Assembly: GCF_000143535.2 (NCBI RefSeq)
Contig: NC_037315.1
Span: 2,294,001 to 2,358,000, forward strand
Reading direction: 5' to 3'
DNA: 64,000 nucleotides
From: Botrytis cinerea B05.10
Lineage: Eukaryota > Ascomycota > Leotiomycetes > Helotiales > Sclerotiniaceae
Each line of letters starts with the position of its first letter. Within the stretch, counting starts at the first letter, position 1. A program made the position numbers and the translations under genes. This document shows positions 23,862 to 35,195 of this stretch, one piece after another. The notes beneath the pieces are model-generated. The model was not told the DNA's origin and did no database searches. It saw only the letters and a list, made by a program, of their open reading frames with translations.

Positions 23862-24278
23862 TTTGGACGAGAAAGACAATTCTGTGCGAAGTCGTTACTG
23901 CTAGTGATCAATCCTAGGAGGCCAATGTAAAGTCTGATGATGTGCTGTATCAAAGAGTCTTGTTATTGTCCTACAAGTGATAAAGTTCAGGTTGAGGAAT
24001 CGCAAATTCGACAATTTCACCAAAGTCTCATTGCATTATAAGAGTTCAAGTGAAACCCTCAAGACACTTTCGAGCTTCTCACAGACAATGCTTCTAAGTG
24101 AGGGGTTATCCTTACTTGAAGTGAATTTGGCAGGGAAGAATTTATAGAGACTGTATATGCCAGCCAATAATTTCTGATGATTGACAGAGGCACAGAGAAT
24201 CTTCGCTTATTACTCCTGACTTCCCTCCAACAAATTCACTCACAACTCACCTCACAGTTACATTACACTTCAATAAAA
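23862..24278. other. Intergenic, no gene seen
   Basis: Upstream region of the orphan gene on the minus strand and of a weak plus-strand candidate. I see no clear promoter element or coding exon. Confidence 0.4.
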
Positions 24279-24985
24279 ATGAAGTTAGGAAACTATTTAG
24301 CTGCACGCCTTTCAATTGAACTTTTCTTTCTTTTTTATAGCTTGCACTTTTGTATGTTTTCTTCTAAAAACCATCAACAATCAACCATTACCACCACCGT
24401 CATCCCTACCAACAAAGCATCATTCAAATACACATTCACATCCAACCCTATCTATAAATCAAATCTACCATCCAAATCGATAATCAGCAACATCGAATAT
24501 GATCACAAGATAAGGGAAAGGGAAAGGCGAATGTTGAAGCAGCTGTTCCATCAACTTCAGCAGCGAATGAACATATCACTCTGCGGGTAGTCTTACAAAC
24601 AGCAAATGACACCAAAGTCAAAGATATAGAAGATGCGATCCGCCCAGTATCATCCAACTCATCTACCCTAGCAATTTCAGCAATTTCAGCAATCGACCGC
24701 TGCTCAATCCCAGGGCTCTATCGACCCGCCGTCTCAGCCCAGCAAAATTCACAGCCTATCTTCGCAATCTCCCATCTTGCCACATACTCCAGGCGAATCG
24801 ATACACGCAATGTCCCAGAATATAGACGTATCTTAAAGCAACACAATGCATTCCCTCGTTGCGGGGGTAGCGGCATCACCAAGCCGATCGGAGAGCAAAA
24901 GAGTGTCAACTACATCGTCGACCTGCTCCCCGAAATGCAACTCATTTTTTGCTTCCTGCAACTCAAGCGTGTGGATGCTATATAG
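24279..24985 (+). CDS. Possible two-exon orphan gene
   Basis: Weak model. The frame from 24510 to 24985 is open for 158 codons and looks coding (KGKGKANVEAAVPSTSAANE, then ITLRVVLQTANDTKVKDIED), but it has no usable ATG near its start. A phase-compatible exon 24279-24351 begins MKLGNYLAARLS and ends at a GTATGT donor. It joins after a 159-bp intron ending CACAAG, giving 182 aa. A small Ala/Ser tandem repeat (AISAISAID) is present. No family recognised. It could instead be a pseudogene fragment or have a different first exon. Confidence 0.3.
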
Positions 24986-26235
24986 ACATATTTACCAAAA
25001 GTAAAGTTACTTATCAATAGTTTCACAATAAAATGATAAACTTAATTGAAATACTTAATACATACATGCATACATACGTCCCTATTACATCACTGAATAC
25101 TCTACCATGAATTCGAAATCTTATAATTTTTCCTGTCCATAATGACACATCGACTCATGAGTGCAAACCTCCAGACTCTCCACTCACACACCCCTTTACG
25201 TCCATCCACGCTGGCGCTCTGCCCAATCCGAGATTTATCAAATCAAGCCTCAAAACACTCGCTCATTGAATAAAGAATAACAATCTAAGAAAAAAAAAAA
25301 AGAATGAAGAATTCAGACTCCAAATTTCCACACCGTCACAATCTTCCACGGAAAAACACCCGCGGGTACGTATGCTTTCACGTCCCAGGAGTTCAACCGA
25401 GTGTACTCTCGTACGCACTTCTCACCAATCTTTGTGCAATTCTTTATCAGAAGAAATACAATACATACATACACACATTCCTAAAAATAAAAATAAAATC
25501 TCGAGTATTTTCCTCCCGAACGATTCATTCCCCAAACAATTGAAATTTTCCCAAAATCCTCTTTCTTTTCTTCAACAAACAAAGTATCGATTAACCCAAC
25601 GAACGAGTCCTGATATCACGTGATTAGAATTCCGATCCATTACTGAAGTACGATATATATATATATATATATAGCTATAGGGATGCTATTCGTTGCAGAT
25701 ATATATCACCCCCCCCCCCCCCCCCCCCCCCTTTTCCCCCTCCGCCCCCAAAATTTCAAGTATAATGTAGCACTATTTTCATAGAATTTCCCCAGGAATC
25801 CAAGAATCGATGCCGCATCCTGAAATCTGAACTTCCTTCCCTCTTCTGCATATTCATGAGAATTTGCATTCATATTACTGCTATAGAATTGAATTGAGCT
25901 CCGCATCATGCATGCATCAAACTATCACACTAAGGAATATGAGAGTAATCAATTGGAGCTTTAGTCTGTGATAGTAATATTTGGTATCTTCCGAAGGACG
26001 TGCATGTAAATTCTCTGGATTTAAGAATCACTTCCATAGAATAAGTATGTGTTGTAGATTACATTTGGATATTGGAGCTATGTTTTTTCTAAAAACAATG
26101 CGACACCTCTTACGCAAGTGACATACCACATTAAGCGTCTGGAAACAAAACACACATGTATATATATATAGAATAGTTAAATGAAATAACAAGAAAAGGC
26201 CATGTATGTACACGAAGACACATCTAAATCACAAA
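24986..26235. other. Gene-free spacer with microsatellites
   Basis: Low-complexity AT-rich DNA. It holds a TA dinucleotide tract at about 25653-25673, a run of 23 C at 25709-25731 and a second TA-rich tract near 26158-26170. A perfect ATCACGTGAT lies at 25615-25624. No supportable gene. Confidence 0.5.
25653..25731. repeat. TA microsatellite followed by C23 homopolymer
   Basis: A (TA)n tract is followed after about 35 bp by 23 consecutive C residues. Such a run forms i-motif/G-quadruplex-prone DNA on the two strands, and its length is often wrong in assemblies. Confidence 0.9.
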
Positions 26236-27901
26236 TCAAGAAAGATCATCCTCTAGAGGCTTCTCTCCGTTTGCCTTCAACTGTGCAGAAACTTCATCGA
26301 CATCTTTCCAAACTCTTAAAATGTTACCGCCTACGACCTTCGCAGCATCTCCGTCGCCAACTCCCTGCTTGAGGAGCTCGGCTACTAAGTCTGGAAACTT
26401 GCTTACGTCGTCTAGTCCCTTTGGCGTATCTGGGATACCGTCGAAATCACTACCGAAACCTACGTGATCGTAGCCGATGAGATCACCGATATGCATGACA
26501 TGTCTGGCTACATGTTCCAAGGTTGAGTTGTTTGGATAAAAATCCGGAAGACCGTTTGTGTTGGATGAGTTTGCAACGCATGATACGAAGTCTGGTGAAA
26601 AATTAACCATGACGAGAGAATTGGTTTTCTTGACGAGTTGTAGGATATCGTCGGGTACATTGCGTGGATGAGGACACACTGCGTAGGCAGATGAATGACT
26701 GAAGATTACTGGGGCGAGACTACCCGGCCAGTCGGTTTCCCAGCCGAGCACAGCACGCATTGTGTCTTGACTTGTATGTGATAGATCGACAATCATCCCT
26801 AATCTGTTCATCTCACGAATAAGCTGACGACCAGCGGGAGAGACACCTCCCCAGTGAGGTTTAGACTTTTCGATGCCGCCCTCTGGGAGCTCAACCAGTG
26901 CTGCATCCGCGTAGCGATTGTGACAATTGTGTGTCAAGGTTGCATAGCGAACTCCAAGGGTGTAGTATTCGCGGAGATTAGATAGAGAGTTTCCAATTTG
27001 GTGCAGACCTTCAATGATATATGGTGATATGAGTTGACCGTTTTGGAAAGCGGCCAAGGCAGTGCTACTGTCTCCCGGAAGCGCAAAATGAGAGGGGTAG
27101 GCGGCTTGGAGACGAGCGAGAAGGTCAAGCTGCGTCAAAGTGAAGTCAACAGCTATGTCAGGAAGTTAGTGAGATGTTTGGGTTCATTCCGAAAGAAAAT
27201 CAATGCGCGGAAGACGTCAATCAGGACTGTAGAACAGTATTGTATAGAGAGAGCGAGATGACATGAGAAAAGTATAGAGAGTGCAAAGGGAATTAAAACA
27301 CCAGCGAAAAATCACTAACAAGAGTCATAATTTGGAGTAGAAAAATCACTCCAATTTGAGGGACATGGAGCGAATGCACTCCAAAAAGCACCCCCATTCT
27401 TTCCCGCTTTCAGTCGAGGAAGATCCACGTGATAAGCCATCCCACCATTCTCAAAGACATTGGTGAACTTGTCATCATAGATGCGATTTTCATAAGCAGA
27501 TCTTATGAGGATTGCGAGATCATTGTGTCCATCTATCGTTTGTTAGTGACTTTGACGAAGAGTTGTGATATGTATGCTATCCGAGATTCCGAGATGACCA
27601 TACCTATTAGTGGTGTTTCAGACAAGATCCTATCCACCCTCTCTTCCACTGTCTTTGGTTCTTGATTTCCAAAAGGCCAATGATGATTGAAGACATCGTC
27701 AACAAAACCATCCGGTATGATTAGCATAGTAAGTATAAGCAGAGAGCACAGTCCCAGCACCGCTGCCATGAGATCGCTGAAAGGCCTCTTCCCCCGGCCA
27801 TTCGTTGGCTCATCGCAGCCATTTTGAGTTTCCTTTGAATCTTTAATTTCTGGGGACGATCTCTCTGGTGGTAACAGAGGATCTTGTTCTGTATAAGGCA
27901 T
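26236..27901 (-). CDS. Membrane dipeptidase, peptidase family M19
   Basis: Zinc metallopeptidase cleaving dipeptides, related to renal dipeptidase. Three exons, 27901-27604, 27532-27320 and 27152-26236, give 475 aa. Residues 1-40 are cytosolic and charged. A single transmembrane anchor (LMAAVLGLCSLLILTMLII, about residues 44-62) makes it a type II protein with the catalytic domain outside the cytosol or in a vacuole lumen. The metal ligands of the family are all visible: H-x-D in DGHNDLAIL, Glu in IIEGLHQIGN, His in VDLSHTS and His in IFSHSSAYAV. The GSDFDG motif near the C-terminus is also present. Exon joins restore PLIDGHNDL and DSSVDFTL. It is divergent from the RhoGAP gene, with 1.1 kb between starts. 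Confidence 0.92.
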
Positions 27902-28986
27902 GGTTGCACAGCAGCAAGAGTCAAAATGAAAAGGGCGATGCCGGCGACAAGTGAACGAGATTCAAAGTCCCCAAGTATCCCAGGACCGACAGTCTCAAGA
28001 GATAAGGAATCGAATGGGCGCAATGGTCACATGATCACCACCTGACTCCCGCCTCCCGCCTCGTCTTTTTACGTCAACCTCCTCCTCCTCGTTCCCCCAG
28101 TGTGTGCCCGGCCGGCATGTACCTCTCTCGTACCTACGTATCCTCTCGCGCCACTCCGTACGCAGCCCAGTCCCCTCCCTGGCAAGTGACCGGGTTGGCA
28201 TGCATGCGCTAAGCCCCTTTAACGGATTACCGGAAATTTCCTGATTTAGCTATTTTGGGACAAGATGTACACCTGAGAATTAAGGTTTGCTGCTGGGAGT
28301 CTTCCATGTAAGACCCTGCACGTCAGTTCAAGTAGGAACGAAAATCCAAGAAACGAAGTGAAGACTGCAAAAGTCTAATAAGTGCTTTTACGATTTACTC
28401 GTATATTAAGATTGTTTAGGTAATTAGAGATATATAGCATTGAATCTATGAATAAGGAGTAATCGGGTAATTAATATAACTTACGCCGTTTATATATATC
28501 ACAATACCATATCATCTCGTCTCTTCTCATGATTCACACCTCTCTCCCCATCACACTCCTTTTTCTCCATGTCCCTGTCGATGTCTTTGTCCTCCTCCTC
28601 GTAGTCACACAACCCCCATTTCATTCGATAAACTCTCCAGCTGAATCATATCCAACAGCTTTGGCGATAGCTTCATCCATCGCAGCATTCTGAAACCCCC
28701 GGGTAAACGAGATCAACGGTCAACCTCGTTCCAAAGGGCCCTTGCACAACTAAAAATCCGCAATCCTTCCTTCTATTTCCCTGCCCAGCTTTTTCGACCT
28801 CGTCCATCATAAACTTCTCCAGTTCTCCAGCAAATCTGTCATTCGTTCAACACGCCCGCTTCCTTTCTGCACGAAGCATTTTCTCTTCTTTGTTTTCTCC
28901 GTCTACAGTTCTGCACCTTGCGAGCATCAGCGAATACATTAATCCCTATTATTGAAGTCACGAATCAACGATAAGAGTACATAATA
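27902..28986. promoter_or_regulatory. Divergent intergenic region, dipeptidase / RhoGAP
   Basis: 1085 bp between divergent starts. The half near the dipeptidase is GC-richer. The half near the RhoGAP gene is CT-rich (28500-28900), typical of a long pyrimidine-rich leader in filamentous fungi. No coding exon found. Confidence 0.45.
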
Positions 28987-31884
28987 ATGGCGCCCAATTT
29001 TGCGGATTCCTTTTGGTCGGGAGATTACGCTGGAGGTAAGGGGCTTTCTTCTTTCTGCACACTGTATCCATCCGTTCCTGCATTCGTGTGCTAATTCAAC
29101 CACGTCGAAATAGGTCTTGGTGTTCTATTCGGCAAACTGCAGCAAGGTGTCGCCGAAAACCAACAGGTTCTTACCATTGCGCGAATGCGTGCGGAAGCCG
29201 AAGATGTCTATGGGATAAAATTAGGAGATATTGGATCAGCAACGGACAAAATAACAGGAGGTTTCGGCAGAGACGACGGAGCCAGCGTTAGAAAGGTATT
29301 GATATTCAGAAGCTTTTTCTTCGTCTTGTTGAGGGGGCGGTTGACTGACGCTCTATAGGCATACGATGGAGTACGGACAGAAATGGAAGAAGCTGCGAAA
29401 AATCACCGCAAAATCGCACAGAGCATCCGAGATCTAGTCGTCGCCCCTTTTTCGCGCTGGTGTGATGCACATGAAAATCGAGTTCAAAATTCACAAGATG
29501 ATCTTCAGGCCCGGATAAAACTTCACGACAAACAAGCAGAGCTGGTCAAGAAGTTGCGTAGCCATTACTTTAATAAGTGTCGGCTGGTGGAAGATATTGA
29601 AGAGGAAAATAAACTTGCTTTCCAGGATCCAGAAACCAGTCCGAAGGCCAAGATCCCAGAGATTAAGGTTGGCGATAAGGACGATGAAGAGGATGACCAA
29701 TCTCTGGAGATTGGTGATGAAATCTACAGTTCGGAGCAAGTCAAGAAGATTTTAACCCACCTTTTACAAACAATCAAACTGGTCGATACAAAAGTTCCAA
29801 TCTTGGGCACGTATCAAAATACTACATGTGGTGCAGATATAGTGGAATACTTTCAGAAATTTATGGGAGCAACAAGTGTCAGTCACGCTGAACGTATTGG
29901 ACAGGATTTGGTATCGCACGGCTTTCTACGATTGATTGGAAATGTTGGCAATGTTTTCGCAAATAGTTCCAAGATGTTCTACCAATGGCGACCAAAGGGT
30001 TTCCAATTGACAGGAATTCCCGAAAAGAAGCCCCAAGTAGGCCGCACTTTCTCTATCGCGTCCAATTCCGATTTTGCAGATTCTCCTGTCGTTGGATCAG
30101 TCTCTGAATACTTAGCGGGCTGGAATCCTTTGAACAATCAACATCCAAACGAAACTCCAGGCGACCGCCTTCGCAGGGAAGCCTCAGAGGCAGATGAGAG
30201 GTACAAGCAAGGTGTGAGAAAATTGGATCATTTGCGATGTCAATTGGAGGAGGCTATCTTTGAGCATTTGAGGTATTTGGAACGTTGTGAGCTTGACAGA
30301 CTCAAGGCTATCAAGACCATTATTCTCGACTTTTCCGGAACGATAAGCAATGTCATTCCTAGTCTGCAATCAACAGTCGATAAGATGATGCTTTACCAAG
30401 AAACCGTCCAACCTCTTGGAGATTTGCGATATCTTCTCGAAAACTACCGCACTGGTGGATTTGCGCCAAAGGTTATTGTTTACGAGAATTATTACAACTC
30501 TGCAGACGAACAAACTTTCGGTGTTGATCTGGAAGCCCGGGCTCGTGGAGACAGAAAGAGGGTACCAGTCATCATTACCACTATTCTCACCTTCCTTGAC
30601 AACAGATATCCTGATCTTGAAGGCGACCCAGCTAGGAGAAGTGTTTGGTTGGTTGATGTTCCCCTTCATCAAACTCACCGAGTACGAGATGTTCTCAACA
30701 CCGGGAAACCATTTCCTATTGAAACTTTGGAGCCATATGAAATTCCTATTATTGCAAGCGTTCTTAAACTGTATTTACTGGAATTACCAGGTAAGCACAG
30801 CCCTTTCAATCGTCTTATGAAATGTCTCAACTAACTTGTTGTCATAGATTCTTTAGTGTCATCTCATGTTTACGAAATTATGAAAACGATCTATTCAACG
30901 CCAGCATCCGAATCTACCGACTCAGCTCGTATCTCTGTTCTACAAAATACCCTCAGTCAGCTTAGGTTGGCCAACATTGCCACTTTGGATGCCCTCATGA
31001 CCCATTTCACTAGATTAATTGAACTTACTTCTGCGGATGAGGCTTATATTTCCGAACTCGCAACCATCCTTGCTCCATGCATCCTTCGACCAAAGACTGA
31101 AACCTCAATGACCATGGAAGAAAAGTATTCATACCGCTTGATTCGCGATCTCTTTGCTCATAAGGACGCTATCTTCTCTGAACTTAAGCGAGCTTCGTCG
31201 CTCAATTCTGCGTCAAATATTGATACCAGAAGACCTAGAGCTATTAGCACTGATGAAAGCAACAGGCGAGCCAATATGGAAGCTAGACAAAAGGCAATCA
31301 TTGCGGCTGGTGGAGCAAGAAGTCGCGCCACTAGTCCTGCACCAAGTCCACGTGGTCACCGGAGAGATAGGAGCTCAGGGCCACCCGCAGCTGAGACTCG
31401 ATTTCCGGTTCAAACATCGCCCACGGCTACTACCGATTCGACTAGAAACTCTCGAGGAAGCGTGAGACAAAGTCTCGAAGTTCCATCATCAGCCGAAGCT
31501 AGTCCAGTTGTCGAACCAAAGCCTTCTCCTTTGTCACCATTGGCCAACGGAACAGAAGCTAGCACACCTAGTGTTACGAGTGCTACATACATGCCTGGGT
31601 CTGGAGATGGAATGGAGGAAGCTACTGTAGAAAAGAGGACTAGTCTTGCAAGTGTTTCTAGTCTTCCAACTGTGGAAAAGAGAAACAGTTTAGGACGAGG
31701 TGGTCAAGTTTCGAGAAATAGCATTGGGAGAAAACCTTATGGAAACGTTGCAAGAATGAGCAAGAATTTCGATATGGTAGCATCGGGTAACAGAGACAGC
31801 GTAGGAAGTATCGGCGAAGTACCAGAACCTGCTGCGGAACAGAAGGTCGGGGTGAGTCTCGAGGACAAACCTATGGATGATTAG
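28987..31884 (+). CDS. Rgd2-type F-BAR / DEP / RhoGAP protein
   Basis: Membrane-bending Rho/Cdc42 GTPase regulator of polarity and cytokinesis. Four exons, 28987-29035, 29114-29295, 29359-30790 and 30848-31884, give 899 aa. The N-terminus FADSFWSGDYAGGLGVLFGK is the FCH start. A DEP domain (about residues 207-293, LVDTKVPILGTYQNTTCGAD) sits between the first and last F-BAR helices, and the latter resume at ASEADERYKQGVRKLDHLRC. The RhoGAP domain runs from about 470 to 680 (FGVDLEA...PIIASVLKLYLLELP). The usual G-I-[FY]-R-x-S-G arginine-finger loop reads RRSVWLVDVP, so the canonical finger is not obvious. The last ~200 residues are Ser/Pro-rich and disordered. Domain order matches yeast Rgd2. 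Confidence 0.92.
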
Positions 31885-32652
31885 AAATGGAAACTTTGGT
31901 AGGGGGGTATAAGAAAGAGAGGAAGGGAAGGATGGACGGGCACAAGCATGAATATTAAATGAAAGAAAATCATGTACGATAACACGGTATGATATTTGCG
32001 ACTGGCTTATTCTTTGCCGATAAAGCGAAGCGGGATGGTCTTTTGATACCCTTCCCTTAAGAGGTTGTTTTTTATCTAAATTCTTTGGCGAAATAAACAG
32101 GAAAGAATGCGTTTATGAATATGTATGCGTCTTGTAATGTGTGGTTGAATTTGTGTGACTGTGACTGATGAGAGTTTTCGTTTCTTTCATTTTTCGGCTA
32201 ACGAGTTTCTTACCCCTAACTTCACTCACTTCACTTTGTCGAGTGGGAAGACTGGCTTTGAAGTTTTGAATGCACATTTGGGGAATTGTTCTATTTTCCC
32301 TTTATTACATTACCACCGATAAATCATTCTCTATTCTCCATCATCCATCATCTACTATCTACCATCTACCATCTACCAATCCAACTCAATATAATCCATC
32401 CCTCACACATCGAATAAACCCCAATCCATCTCAACAGCACATCAACACAATATTATCCGACTTTTCATGGGAAACCCGCAACTTCATCATGGGCGGGAAA
32501 ATTCTCGTCCCTGTATTGGATGATTGGTTTGCCAAGTTATAAAAGCAGAGGAAAAGGAAAAGGAAAAGCAAGAGGAAAAGTAATCTTGGGGATGGATATG
32601 GAGATGAAGATTGAGATGGAGATTGAGGTGCTGGAGTATATATGTAGATTTA

Positions 32653-32689
<37 letters not shown>

Positions 32690-34804
32690 GTATTTGTATC
32701 TTGCTGTGTTTTTCTTTCTGTTTGTTTGTTTTAGGTGGATTGTTGTGCGTGGGGTGTATGGGGTGCGTGTTAATTTGTTGTGATGTTATGTGGTGGAGCA
32801 CTTGCTTCGGCGGCACCACCATCTCGCAGTGCGAACGTCGAAGCAGTTGCTCGGCCTGCATCAAATACATCAAAGGAGAATAGCAATTTGCATAGCGCAG
32901 CACTTGCTTCGACGGCACCACAAAATCGCAATACACACAACGCAGCGATTATTTCCACAAACCAGAGACCAGCAAACAATCAAAATATCACACCAGGACG
33001 ACCACATAGACAATCATGCTCTGCACGAAGTACACAAAACCCGTCCATTTCTACTATGGCTAGATCTTAGCAACTTTCGACGTAGTTGGCTCTGGCCCTC
33101 ACCCACGTGAGCGAGATTGTCAACGTCTCTTCAAATACGACGTTGGAGAAGATAATTCCTCTCAAGAAGAGCGGCGTCGAAATAGTAGGGAAAATTGCAA
33201 GTGTGGGAGGTGGAATGGGAGGAAGTTCGGGTGTAAGAGCTGGGCGAGGTAGGCAACGTGTGTTGAATAGCAAATAGAGGAAAATCATGTATTAGTTGTT
33301 TAGTATGGTCAAATACTTTGCCTCTTCCGACCATACAGTGGGCAATGTTGCCCAACACTCTTGTTGAGGCGCTTGTTCATTGCTGCGCCTTTGCTGAAAC
33401 GTGTGTTTATGCCTCATGTAAGAACGAGATGTATATCTGCCCCCGCCTTTTTTTATCACTTATTCCTTAAGCTGAGCTCTTTGTCCCTCATCCTTCGCTT
33501 TTAGTGGAACAATCCTTTGCGCCCAGCTATATTTTTTGTGGTCGCGCAATCGGTATTTCGTTGATAATCTCGCGGAACTAGATGGATGAGAGTGGGGAGG
33601 AGACTCCTGAGTGTCAGTCCGAAATCCTTGGACGCGGAAAGGTAGAGGGGTGTCATTCATTACAGGCCACTCGGATAGGTAGTCCCCTTATGCTGAAGCC
33701 AACACGCTTTTGCTTGGGAAGCTGCAAATATCCACGTAGATGTGACAGTATTATTTGTGCTGGCGATTTGTTTGATTCTGCTTGAGAAAGTGTGTTGTGA
33801 GGTTTTGTGAAGATCGTGTTTTAGGTTGAATGCATATGAGTAGGATAGGGAGGCTCGAGTTCTTGTTCGTTGTACTGATTGATGAGAATGTGCTGAAGTT
33901 TCCTGGAATGAGACATTAGCATTGATACAACCAAAGCGGGATTTGAGGAAGATTGTCGGCGATGATTGATACCTGGAATTTGAAAGCTCTTGATCATTTG
34001 ATTCGCCCCTTAAGTAGAAGCTGAGCTGAGGTGTAAGCCTACACTACGCATGTAGCATGTAGCATGTTTATACTCTGGTGGAATATGTCCTGGAGTTGCG
34101 TCAGTATTCAGGTTATCGGTTTTGGACGGAGTGGCACATAGATTAATCTTTACACGATGGCGTTGGAAGACTAAAAGCGAGGTCGAACGTGGATTCAATC
34201 AAACTGAAGACAGTGAGGCTTTTGATCAAAGTCGTTTTTATAGCCATAGATTGAAGCAAGAGAAAACTGAGTGAAGCTGTGGGATGTGAGGTGTTTTTGA
34301 AAGATAGATGAGAAAAGCTCAACTGACACCATACAAAATGATACGTAGTGTGCAGTGTGAAGTGTGAAAAAGAGAAGAAATGAAAGGTTGAAAGAGTGAA
34401 ATATGGGGAGCGAAGAGTCAATATCAGTTTCACAGTCAAGTGCATGAACGAGGTCACCGAGAAGAAGTTTGAAGATCAACATATTTGAATTAATGGACTA
34501 AGATACTACTATGAGATATGTTCCTAAAAGGCTGGTGCGAACTAGCCATAGAGAAGCTAAACGCAGATTCAAAGCCAGTGTAGGTGTTTGTTCTTCAGGT
34601 GATTAGGTTTCAAGATTCGAAATATTCGAAGCTCAACACCAACACCAACAGCCAAACCCAATATCGGGTATCGCGTGCTATCGCAACTCCTCTCCACCTC
34701 CACTGCAATTGCAACGCCAACTGCCATTGCTATTGCAACTTCCACCCCCTCTGGCTGCGATTGCACGCGACATTCCGATTTCCGAAAAACATGCCTGTAC
34801 CTTT
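31885..34804. other. Gene-poor spacer with microsatellites and weak open frames
   Basis: About 2.9 kb. A (TGTATG)n repeat lies at about 32652-32694. Open frames at 32780-33070 (polar, GGALASAAPPSRSANVEAVA) and 33086-33277 (Gly-rich end) look mildly coding but have no start context, splice model or family. They may be remnants. Everything else is low complexity. Confidence 0.4.
32652..32694. repeat. (TGTATG)n microsatellite
   Basis: About seven tandem hexamers TGTATG on the plus strand. Confidence 0.9.
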
Positions 34805-35195
34805 ATGAGGTCCAACACCTTTGCAGATGTCGCGCTTTCAAAAGGTAATAGGTCTAGTTTTGACAACCAAGGTACAAGGTAAAATGTATTCATACTCATC
34901 GAGTAAGAAAAGGAAGTTAGATCTATCTCACTAAGATGAAGGAACGAGGCTTGACACCACGTCTCAAAATCCGAATGAGCTTCAATCTTGTAGCCATCAC
35001 CCACAAGCCAGCACCCACAAAGCGCATGTTGAAGATGAAAAATCTGAAAAGCGATCACCCAAGGATTCAAAAGATGAAGAAGAAGGTTGTGTATGTTGGA
35101 AGAAAATTTGGAAAGTTGTAGGAAAAATCGGAAGAGGATATAGAAGATCTTTTGGCGCTAGTGAGCTAAGCGAAATGGGGGCTGGTTTTTTTTGA
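34805..35195 (+). CDS. Small predicted two-exon protein, 99 aa
   Basis: No family recognised. Exons 34805-34844 and 34936-35195 are joined by a 91-bp intron (GTAATA donor, CTAAG acceptor). They sum to exactly 100 codons and the join restores one continuous frame, MRSNTFADVALSKDEGTRLD. The middle is highly polar and Lys/Glu/Asp-rich (EDEKSEKRSPKDSKDEEEG). The C-terminus is short, cationic and amphipathic (CVCWKKIWKVVGKIGRGYRR), with a CxC pair. It ends with ELSEMGAGFF. The donor is non-consensus, so a false positive is possible. The clean frame over the full length and the composition shift favour a real gene. Confidence 0.45.

Noticed and set aside
27995..28201. 68-codon Arg/Gly-rich frame upstream of the dipeptidase
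   Set aside because: Product of a GC-rich promoter patch with no start context or conservation signal.
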